A stretch of 64,000 bases of DNA from NCBI GenBank assembly GCA_026724425.1, contig JAIUCV010000002.1, positions 7,011,001 through 7,075,000 on the forward strand, given 5' to 3'. The position numbers and the translations under genes were made by a program. The notes under the pieces were generated by a model. It did not search any database, was not told the origin of the DNA, and saw nothing but the letters and a program-made list of their open reading frames with translations. Of the stretch, positions 1 through 10,251 are shown one piece after another (within the stretch, counting starts at the first letter, position 1; each line of letters begins with the position of its first letter). The stretch comes from Erythrophleum ivorense (taxonomy: Eukaryota > Streptophyta > Magnoliopsida > Fabales > Fabaceae).

Positions 1-936
1 AACAATAGTACAAGGCACATTATCATGATTTTGAATTCTAAATGCAAAGAACTATCTCATAATGAGTCTTTTTCTATGTGTAGAGGAACTTGTATTCATG
101 TCACTCAGTGCAATGTCATTTTTATAGCCATCCTTGTGGAAACAACAATGGATACAGCATTGGAAGGTACATTGGATGTAATTCATTTATTCTCTGGAGG
201 AACCCTTATTTGTATCGTATAATAACATCCCTTTCATGCCTAGAAGAGCCAATATCACCAACAATGAAAGCAGCAACTTTAGAACTTGTTGGCAAGTTTT
301 ACCTTCTATTATCTTTGTTATTCCTTTTGCGAATTAGTTTGATCTTTATATCTTTAGTTTCAATAGAATTGAGAATGTCCTTCGCCATCCTAAAATTCTG
401 CACTAATGGATTAGAGGCATCTAACATTGGTTTCAACTTTGCTACGATCTGTCTGTCCCCATCACTTCTTTATCATGGGAACTAATAAAAACATAAATGA
501 GTACAAAAAATATTCTTTAATTGGTATGCAAATCTTAGACCAACTAAACTACATACCTAACTGCTAAAATCCTACTTGTGATTTTATTGACTATAACTTG
601 AGGACGAAGTAAGCTACCAATCAGGTGCAAGTTTTAACCTTGTAGTTTGGACACATATGGAGCACGACCACTGTTAATTTGCTTACCGACTTTACCACCC
701 ATAGAAGTGAAAACGAATATTATATTGTAACATATTATGTCATTCCAAAAGTGGTTACTCTTTGCATCTCTGTCGTGTAACAATTTGTCTAAAATGTATG
801 GTGGCTCTTTGAACAATGGCAATTCAACTTTTCCTTGCATACAACATAATGAGAATTTCGGGTTTCTGGATTTTGTATATTTTCTGCACCTTTCTTCATA
901 CCACATTTTTGCATTATAGTATTGACACAAATACAA
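1..936 (-). pseudogene. Helitron replicase/helicase N-terminal remnant
   Basis: Read on the minus strand from 936 toward the window edge, this stretch follows the N-terminal half of plant Helitron Rep/helicase proteins in order. The segments are a WYEER segment, then NPKFSLCCMQGKVELP, an FTSMGGK and GRAPYVSKLQG stretch, LMLDASNPLVQNFRMAKD, IKLIRKR, then LPTSSKVAAFIVGDI, LQRINELHP, and near the edge PLLFPQG and LIMR-FFAFRIQ. These match the Helitron_like_N region by recall. The reading frame shifts several times and has internal stops, for example between the VGDI and LQRINELHP segments. The second cysteine of the usual CxxC before WYEE is replaced (CQYYN). It is a decayed copy, and the Rep and helicase catalytic parts would lie left of the window. 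I see no Helitron 3' hairpin here. Confidence 0.82.
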
Positions 937-959
937 GGGGTTTTCTATGTACCAATAAT

Positions 960-2330
960 ATGTTAAATATGCCCAAAATAAGTTGGAAATCGTTAAGTTT
1001 CATATGGTATTCTGCCGAAAAAAAACGGATGCATATATAGTGAAGTGGGAAAAAATTGGAAGAATAGTAAATGCTACTAATATTTTTGGTTAGGAACTAT
1101 TCGCATTGTTTTCAATTTCATATCCATATATATATATATATGGCAATTTATTAGATGTCTATCCAAATAATTGAATTGAAAATGTAAGAGATTATCAAGG
1201 CCTTTGTTATTAGATCATTATATTTTTAACTAAAAATATCTAAATATTTCTAAATTCATGGACAAAATAAGTTTCATATGTGTGTTGGAAATTCTAGGTT
1301 TTATATGGTATTCTATTTTTTTAAAAAAAATTCTGCCAAGGTAAAAAATGAATATACAGCTGAATAGTAAATGTAGGGAAAAATATTCAGAATAGTAAAG
1401 GTTTAGTAATATTATTAATTAGGAGCTATTTACATTATCCTCAATTTTATAAAGGTAAATATACATACATACATACAAATAGGGCAACTTATTAGAGGTA
1501 TATCTAACTGAGTAAATCTAAAAGAATATGAAATAATAGTAAACGCACTAAAAATATGGTGTACGTTGTTCTGATATTTGAATGTTCTCAAGAATGATAT
1601 CATCACTTGCTATAGAAATGGTAAAAGGATTTTCATTGGTTTTAATTGAGTTATCTGCAGCTACGGATTATTAAAGTTTGTAAATATAATTATACCACAA
1701 TTTCCAAATGTAACAAATAAATCATTTGCGATCAATACACAAATGATTTATTCACATTATTTTCAATTTCATATCAATATATACGGCAATTTATTAGATG
1801 ACTATCCAAAAAAATATTTAAAATATTTTTATATTGATGGACAAAATAAGTTTCATATGTGTGTTGGAAATTGTAACTATTATATGGTAATCTGTTAAAA
1901 AAAATGAATGCCACATTTACCAAGGGAAAGAATGAAGATGTGATCGAATAGAAAATATGGAAAAAAATATTCAGAATAATAAAGATTTTTGTAATATTAT
2001 ACGTTACGAGCTATTTACATTATCCTCAATATATATATATTTATATATGGCAGCTTAATAGAAGTCTATCTAAATGGGTAAATATAAAAAAAAAAAAAAA
2101 TATGAAAGAATAGTAGATGCACTGAAAATAGGATGTCCCTTGCTCTAATATTTGAATGTTCTCGTTAACGGAAACGGTATCATCATTTGCTAGTGAAATG
2201 GTAAAAAGAGTTCCATTGGTTTGAACAGTATTATCTGTAGTTACCGAATAATAAAATTTGCAAATATAATTATACCACAATTTGCAAACGTAGTAAATAA
2301 ATCATTTGCCATCAATACACACTTACTAAT
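960..2330. repeat. Tandem direct repeat, unit about 580-650 bp
   Basis: Two long copies and one partial copy follow each other head to tail. The same landmarks recur in the same order: a TTCAATTTCATATC / GGCAATTTATTAGATG block at 1111 and 1762, a CATATGTGTGTTGGAAATT block at 1275 and 1854 (offset 579), a TTTACATTATCCTCAAT block near 1429 and 2011, an AATATTTGAATGTTCTC block near 1574 and 2146, and an AAATCATTTGC.ATCAATACAC block near 1718 and 2298. A shortened copy appears at about 960-1110. The copies differ by many substitutions and by TA-run length, so the duplication is not recent. No coding potential is seen. Confidence 0.75.
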
Positions 2331-4371
2331 ATTTGAGTAAAAAATCTTAAATCATCATTGATTTATGTTTCATTTGAACCTAACTGTTCCTTGCTAGAAG
2401 ATTCATTGAGAAGATGATGTATTTGTCCTGCAAACAATTTACTCCAGTTAAGTATTCAATATTTATTGTAGAATAAAAATATCGAATTACTTTATCTTGA
2501 GAAACCAATTATGGAATAAGTTAAAACTTCCTCATACAAACTTGTATGTCTTCTTGCAGTGAATGATGGTGAAGCACTCAAATATTGTTCCTGACGTTTG
2601 AGTCTGAATATATATCAAACACCACTTTTCTTTCCACTAGACAAAAGCTTTGATGTGTTTGAACCACTAACTCCATGTGCTTTATTTGTAGCAATATTTG
2701 CTGCATGGATAGTAGGTAACAAATCAATTAGTTATTATATGAGTGAATAGTATTTCTATCTCACCGTTTGTATCATTTTCTACCTTACTGTTTATGATAT
2801 CAGTCGGAGCAGAAGCTGAGCATGGTTGATTTAATACAAGTAGAGCCAAACATTGGACAGTATGACATGCATGAACATATACTATTTGGAGAAGTAAGTA
2901 TATATAAAATTACCAAACATATCTTCAAGTCAGGATCTATTGTAAATATTTATTTAAAAAATTAAAGAATGCACCAAATATGGGTACAAATCAAACTCCA
3001 TTGTAATAGGATTTAATATTTCAGAAATATCGTGAACACAGTTTTCATTCTCCCATATTACTAGAGTAGATGTGCTGGCATGCTTCTTTCTGGATGTATG
3101 GAATGCAGGTTCGCAGTTTCGATAGAACTTTGAAGGACGTCTTGCTACGTTTAAATAGAATGTGTTGATACGAGATAAATAGTATAGATATTCAATAGAC
3201 CAATAAGAGTTAGATACATGGATGAGAAGAAATACCCTTTGTAATCTGAGTAAATAAATGTGCAACAGTATAGAAAATTGCTGCCAAAATCAAAGAAAAG
3301 AAAAATAATGATTACTATTTCCAACTAAAGGCAACAATTGTGAGGAGAAAAAGAAGAAAAATTATTGCTTCGAGCACGTAGGGATGGCAAGAGAAGACGC
3401 CTTATGGTTTGAAGGTACACATCACCCATGACTTGAGCCATTTTTCATTGATGTTGCCCTGTAGACACCAATTTCCCTAAGACCAGCCATGACATATGTT
3501 TATATTATACTAAAAATGGCTAACAACATATGTTTAAAAAATAACTAAACTACACAGTTTTATTAATTAAAAATACACACACTTCATTTTTTATTTTAAA
3601 ATATATACACCTCATTTTTTAATATATATACACAGAAGTCCTCCAAAATAAAATTTGTGGTACAATTAGTTTAATTTAGTACTTTTCTTATTAAAATGAC
3701 ATATAGTAACCCTAAACATTTTTTTAGTTAGAGTTTATAAAAAGAAAATCAACTTTTTTTATTTCTGTGTATATATATATATAACTATTTTTATGTTACT
3801 GTAATATATATATTTTCTTACTTAACTATTTTTATGCATATATATATATATATATGAAGTTAAATGTATGTGTGCATTAAAGTACGCAAAGTACATACAT
3901 ATCTACTTATGTTACATGCAAAGTATGTAATTTAATGAAAATAACATGCAAAGTTGAATTTCTTGTACAAATAATTGTTTCATACACCATAAATACTTGA
4001 AAAGGCTTATATTTGATATACTTAGAAGCATTAAATGTTATCATTCACCATAAAACTTCGAAAAGGTTTGTGTTTGATATACATAGAAGCATTGAATGTT
4101 ATCGTGACTAGTATCGTCAAAAAAAATTCTAAAATATAATAACTCTCAACAGTTAGCTGTATTAAATTTTATATGACACGAATTATACTTTATTAACATT
4201 TTATTATGATAGCAACTACAAATATTTTAAACATTATACTATATCATGCTTAATATTTTAAATATAGTATCTTATTTAAACTACTAAAATGCTACTTTGT
4301 TTCACAACATCGGTAAATCATTTAAACACCATTTACTTTGAATAAAAAATGTGAAGCAACCCAATTACATA
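2331..4371. other. AT-rich intergenic stretch
   Basis: No gene is supported here. Two TA-type simple repeats occur near 3766-3784 and 3837-3855. A 103-codon minus-strand open frame (2954-3265) has no family signature that I recognise. Confidence 0.5.
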
Positions 4372-4935
4372 CACTACAAAAAGCGGGGGTCTACAAATGG
4401 TGTTTTAATCATAGTTACAATAACCGTGGTCAAAATATATTTTAATCATAGTTATATTAAATGTGATCAAGACAAAAATTTAATCACAATTACAAAAAAA
4501 AACCATAGTTAAGATCCTCTTTTAACCACAATTTTTTATAATTGTGGATAAACTTATTCTTGCCTTGACTACGATTTAATAACCGTGCTCAAGACAATAG
4601 CATAACCACAATTATCTCATAACTATGGTTAAGCCCTAGTTTAACCATAATTATTGTAGCTATGGTTAAACTAATAAGAGGGTTAACCACAGTTCCTAAG
4701 ACTTGTGGTTAAGTCATTTTGACTTGACCATAATTTTTTGAAAAACTATGGTCAAGTTTGTGGCTTAACCACGATTTTGCAAGTTGTAATTAATCATTTT
4801 GTATCTTAACTTTTGCAAGTTGTGGTTTACCATTTTATATTTTAACCATGGTTTATTAAAAAATCATGGTCAATTATGTGGCTTAACCATGGTTCCACTA
4901 GAACTGTGGTTAAGCCACTATCTTTTAACCATTTG
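4372..4935 (+). mobile_element. CACTA (En/Spm) 5' terminus with subterminal repeat array
   Basis: The block opens with CACTACAAAAA, the canonical terminus of plant CACTA transposons. It is followed by roughly sixteen copies, in both orientations, of a short motif of the form TTAACCAYRGTT / AACYRTGGTTAA (for example at 4404, 4441, 4525, 4606, 4640, 4682, 4765, 4844, 4882 and 4902). Dense direct and inverted subterminal repeats are the binding sites of the element's TNPA-like protein in En/Spm. The matching TTTTTGTAGTG end was not found downstream, so the 3' boundary is unknown or lost. Confidence 0.8.
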
Positions 4936-6036
4936 CACCATCTCTTCCGTAGATATTTTATAACTTTTTTCATGTTTTCATTTAGTGTTGCCACTAGTGT
5001 CTAGAGCATTGTTTGTCCATCATCCCACTTGTAGATCTTTAATGTTTTTTTTTTTTTTTGCATCTTCATCATCCTCCTTGTTTGCGGAGCCCTTCACATC
5101 ATTTTTGTAAGTTTCCTTTCCATTTTTGGCAGCCATTATTTGGTATTTTCATGCTAGATTATTCTAAATTTTTTTAGGTTTTATTGTTCAAACTATGAAT
5201 ACAATTTGGTTCATTCCAATGGTAGATTTTTATTATTTGAAAATTTATTTTTAGTTATTTAAATTTTTTTATTTGATTGGTGTATAGTTATATTATGTTT
5301 TTACTGAATTCCTTTTGGCTTTATTGTTCAAAAAATAAATAAAATTTATTTCATCACAATGGCTTAATTTTATTATTTAAAATATCAATTTTAGTTGTTT
5401 ACATTTTTTTATCTTATTAGTGTAGTATCTGTTTAATTTTTTTGTTTGGTTGTGATTAATGTTCAAGTCAACTTATATTTACCTAAACCAATGCAAAAAA
5501 AAAAATATTCAAAATATTTTTTTATCTAACCTTAAAAAAATTAGCATAACTAGAATTAATATAAGAGATAAATGCTTTATTGAGCTTAGAAATTAATTTA
5601 GGCAATTGCTATATTTCCTTATCAATATGATGCAAAGGGATTATCTAGTGATTTTACTTTTAATTACTCAGCTAAAAAATTGATGTCAATATTTAAAAAT
5701 TTTATTATTATTTAAATATATCATACCAATATATGAAATTTACCTTAAAGATTATTTTAGAAGGGATCAAATTTACAATGATACAAAAAAATTATTAATA
5801 TAAATTCAATTCTTTTGAATAATACTTAAAAAAATAGAATTTAACTATAATAAATTCACATGAGAAATGTACAAAAAATTCAGATAAAGTTAAGTAGTGA
5901 TGTTTTACCCCAAATGCATATAGGAAGAGATAGTATATTACTTTTTAAGTTAAGCAATGACGTTTTATTATCTTTAGTGTTGGCTAATCACTTAATAAGC
6001 TTTTTTAATATTAAATAATTTTTTTTAGTTACAGAA
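4936..6036. mobile_element. Internal AT-rich part of the CACTA element
   Basis: This non-coding AT-rich DNA lies between the subterminal array and the start of the TNP2 remnant. It has a poly-T run near 5047. No coding sequence is recognised. It is assigned to the element only by position between its terminus and its transposase. Confidence 0.45.
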
Positions 6037-8070
6037 ATGGACAAATCTTGGATTATTAAATTCCAAAATACTCATAAATACTTAGATGGGATGAATGGAT
6101 TTTTAGACTTTGCATTTGCTAATAGGAGTGTAGAAAGTAAAATAATGTGTTCATGTCTTAAATGTTGATTTAAGAAATGGTATATTAAACAAGTTATACA
6201 TGACCACTTCATTGTTAAACCCTTTCTATAAGGGTATACACTTTTGGGTTAGACATGAAGAGAGACTTAAACATGAACTTACTGTAAAATCTCAATTAAA
6301 GTTGCAAGTGAAAGAAAGCAAATTTGTAGGGATAATCTTATACAAGACATGTTTCTTGATGCATTTGGGTTCATGATAACAAAAAGTATTGATGAAGTTG
6401 AGGGTCCAATTTCACCATCAAATTAAAGGATAATCAACGATGCAACAAAAAAATTATGAATTAATAAGAGATGGGCGGCACAATTTGTTTAAAGGATGCA
6501 AAAAGTATTAAAAATTGTCTTGTTTTTAGTTAAATTGTATCACATAAAGTGTTTGTATAGAACAAGTGATAAGGTTATGTCAGTGAAATTGGAGTTATTG
6601 GTTGATGCGTTTAAACATGCAAATATTTTACTTTCTTTCTATGAGACCAAGAATATTATCAATAAATTAAGGTTTAATTAAACAAAAATTCATGTATGTC
6701 CAAATTATTACATGTTGTATTAGGGGATGATGAAAATAAGGACGTGCGTAAAAAGTGCAATATATCTAGATGAAAATCGAAAATTAAAGGTAAAAATGAA
6801 TTAAACGATTTGCAAAAGTACTTAGATATTTTCCACTAAAGTTATAATTGTAAAGACTTTTTATGTCGTCTAAAAGTACTAAACACATGAGATAACATTT
6901 CATTAATAAGAATAATGATGGTATGATGAAACATCTGAAGGACTCCAATGCTTGGAAGCAATTTGATATGATGCATACTCAGTTTGCTTCAAATCCTCAA
7001 AATGTATGTCTTGGGTTGGCTACTGTTAGCTTTAATTTGTCTAACACTTTAAGTATAAGTTACAGCATATGGACAGTGATTCTTATGTTGTACAACTGTC
7101 TTCCTTGAAAATGTATGAAACAAAGCTCATTCATTATATCGATGATAATTTTAAGAAGGTGAGCACTAGGGAATGATATTGATGTTTATCTACAATCGCT
7201 AAAATAAGAGCTAATAGATTTATGGGATGTAGGAGTTGAATTCTATGATTCTTACTCTGATAAAGTTTTCAATATGCGTGCAGCTATAATTTGGATTGTT
7301 AATAATTTTTCAAGGCTCAAAACATTATCTGGCTAGCATATGCATATTGGGTTAGCTTGTCTATCTTGCAACTTTGATTTAACTCTTTTATGATTATATC
7401 ATAGTCGAAGGTGGTGTTTTATGGCCCATCATCATTTTCTAAACTCATGACATAAATTTAAATTGGCCTGACGTCAATTTGATGGAAGAGAACATAAGAG
7501 GAATCATCTAATAAAAATTACTAGCTCATAGATCTTAAGACAACTTGAAGATGTTAATATTGTATTTGAAAAGATGCGGAAGTTGAAGGCTGAGAAAGAA
7601 GACTTAGAGGATTTGGTAGTGTAGATAGTGATGCTCTACATTGATATAAGAAGAGTATATTTTTTAAATTTTTTTATTGGACGAACCATTTGATATACCA
7701 CAATCTTGATATCATGCATATTGAGAAAAACATTTGTGACAATGTGCTATTCATTTTATTGAATGATTCTGGATGATCAAAAGGCCATCTAAATGCACAG
7801 AGACACTTACAACAAATAGGCATTAGGTCTAATCTCTAACTTGATGACAATGATAAATATCCCTTAGTTGTTTTTACTTTGAAAAATGCAAATAAGGATT
7901 TTTTTTTTAGGATTTTAAAGAATATCACCGTGCTAAACTGTTATTCAAATAACATTTATAGATGTATTAATTTAAGACAATGTAGGATTGGGGGATTAAA
8001 AAAGCCATGACTATATGTTCTTATGGAACAACTTTTACCTTTAACTATGAGAAAGACACTTCTCAAGCCA
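6037..8070 (+). pseudogene. CACTA TNP2-type transposase, decayed
   Basis: Homology runs in order through the plant TNP2 family but in changing frames with many stops. It begins MDKSWI with a transposase-associated domain (GMNGFLDFAFANRS, then a CSCLKC cysteine pair, and HDHF). Then come IQDMFLDAFG, a GCKKY / IKCL / LELLVDAFKHANILLSFYETK stretch, CPNYYMLY, NAWKQFDMMHTQFASNPQNVCLGLA, GNDIDVYLQSL, ELIDLWDVGVE, LACLSC, SRRWCFMAHHHFL, a KFKLA-RQFDG segment, and LNAQ / SNNIYRCINLRQCRIGGLK / VLMEQLLPL. This covers nearly the whole transposase core. No long continuous frame survives, so it cannot be functional. Orientation agrees with the CACTA terminus upstream. Confidence 0.85.
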
Positions 8071-8090
8071 TGACTCATATGTTCTTAGGA

Positions 8091-8325
8091 ACGAGTGTAA
8101 TGGGATGCTTAACACCTTCCCTACTTACAACCAACTTTCAAAGCCATATTTGGTTCGTAGATCATTTTTGTTTTTCTTATAAAAAGGTTTTTTTTTTAAG
8201 TTTTTCCTTTTCAAATTTAAAATTTTGGTGACAACTCTACTCTATTCCTTTTTGAAAATTGAAAATTTGAAAACATTTTCTTTTAGCACCACGCAGTCAC
8301 ATTTTGGGTGTGACAGTGAAATAGG
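8091..8325 (+). mobile_element. Probable LTR-retrotransposon fragment
   Basis: The stretch resembles a motif series often seen at Ty3/gypsy LTR ends and leader regions in plants: ACGAGTGTAATGGGATGCTTAACACCTTCCC, then TTGGTGACAACTCTACT, then CACGCAGTCACATTTTGGGTGTGACA. No partner LTR or internal domain is visible. It directly abuts the end of the TNP2 homology, which suggests an insertion or rearrangement there. The assignment rests on recall of similar sequences. Confidence 0.35.
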
Positions 8326-10251
8326 TAGAGATGAAGATAATCAAACTTTTAAAGATCTTTATTGAATTTGTATTTATTTTTTTAAAATTTAGATATATTG
8401 AATGACTATTTATGTACGAACTTGATTAAAATTTCTATGCTAAAAAAATGAATTATGGAATATGGATATTTCTTTAAAATTAGTACGATTTGAATTGTAT
8501 TTAAATAATTTTTTATATATTATATTTTAAATATAATTATTAACAAATATAAACTTTTACAAGTTTACAATATGAATTCACTTCACCTTTACGAGTTTAC
8601 TTAAACTCATGAATTTGATAACATTGGTCATAATTGATTTTTGATGGAGTAATTTAATTATGATGTGAAAAGTAATTTTCTTGAGAATTGATCATGAATT
8701 AAGTTGTAAAAATATTTAGCTTAGTTTTTTAAAAATATTTTTAATTTTTCAAATTAATTTGCATTTGCAAATTTTTGTTACCTAGAAAATACTTTTATTT
8801 TGTAAAGTTAAAAATTTGCTGATCTTTATTTTTAATTAAATTTATATAAATGAACATAAATATTAGAGTAAATTACACAAACCTCTCATACATTTTGTTA
8901 AAATTACATAAATCTCTCTTCTAATTTTAAGATATATACTTTAGCTTAATTTTATTTTTTTAACCAAAATAATTTTCATAAAAAACATATATTTTAGTTT
9001 AAAAATATATATTTAGATTAATGAAGGCTATTTTAATAAAAAAATTAAATTAAATTAAATTAAAGTATAACATAATTTTTTGTTTCAGGAGAAATATATA
9101 TATGTATTAAAAATGAAAAAAAGAGTTTGTAGAATTTCCCAAAAAAAATAAGAAAATTTTGTATAATTTGCTTTAAATATTATTTGACTTTCCTTCCACA
9201 TCTAGAAATGTGTGTACCTTTCAATGTTTGTTGTTTCATCCACAGAAAATTTATTTGACTGTTGAGTTTGACCATCAATAATGGCAAGATTATTTATTTT
9301 TTAAATTTTTTATAAAATTACTAAAATGTCACCGATCATTATGTGAAGATACTAAAAATGTCTTTTTTTTTATAAATTTTTTAGAATTTGAACTAAAGCC
9401 ATTTACTAACCCATATAGTGTATAAAAATAGCATTATACGTTAGGAAAACGGTCGCTAATTCTGGTGGTTCCCAACTTCTGATCGTGCCCTGCCCACAAG
9501 TGTCAACATATCGAAAGAAAAGCCTTTTAAATTATTCCAAGACTTATGTGCCGTGTGGTTTATGGTAGCAGGGCGTATAGAATGAAAATGAGAGAGAGGC
9601 TATCCCACATGTATTACATGTCTGATTGGCAACAACGTAATCTTATTTTTATTCCACGCATTAATATATCGCCATCAACATTTGGATTCCATAAAACTTG
9701 TTGATGAAATGGCAAAACAATCTTAGGAATGAGATAAGAATTTACATCATTGTCCCTAGTTATTTCAGCTTCATTGCACTATTCTATGCATCATATTTGA
9801 ATTTTTCTTAAAGATTAAAAAATAAAAAATAATATTTTACAATATTTTAATTTTTTATTAAGAGTATTTTTAAAAAAGCTTCAACAAAATAAAAAAAAAC
9901 AAATATTTTAATATATTTTTACATTAGGAGTATTATGGTCAGTTATTTCTCTTTTTTTTTTCTATTCTTATATTATTTTCATCTCACCAAATACAAAAAT
10001 GAAATAGGATTTTTTTTATGGCATAACAACCATAATTATTTTATTCTATTAAAACTTATTTCCATTCTCATTCTCATTTATATTCCTATTTTCATAAAAA
10101 TTATTCCATCAACCAAATGGGGACAAAAGTCGTACAAGTGGAGCAACTGATCCTGCTTCATTGAAAGTTAAACCAGAAAAGAACTTCAACCCCCGGTAAG
10201 AAAATTCTATGCACAGCAAACAATAACTCAGCATGTTATTTACGTACACAC
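8326..10251. other. AT-rich intergenic region 3' of SnRK2
   Basis: No gene is seen. It contains one AT-rich repeat shared with 36845-37090 (listed separately) and, at about 9785-10120, a run ending ATTATTCCATCAACCAAATGGGGAC. That run resembles the segment at 47320-47750, which ends ATTATTCCACAAACCAATCGGGAC. Confidence 0.45.
8870..9175. repeat. AT-rich MITE-like repeat, copy 1
   Basis: It opens AGTAAATTACACAAACCTCTC and closes near AAATTTTGTATAATTTGCT, an imperfect inverted pair. The interior matches 36845-37090: both have a segment about figures such as ATACTTTAGTTTAATTTAATTTTTT and ATAACATAATTTNTTGTTT. This fits a small non-autonomous element present twice in the window. Confidence 0.45.

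Noticed and set aside
90..485. 131-codon plus-strand open frame
   Set aside because: The opposite strand carries clear Helitron replicase similarity.
2954..3265. 103-codon minus-strand open frame
   Set aside because: No recognised domain and AT-rich surroundings; not enough to call a gene.
7612..7622. GGTAGTG near 7615 as the CACTA 3' terminus
   Set aside because: It lacks the TTTTTGTAGTG form and lies within the TNP2 homology.
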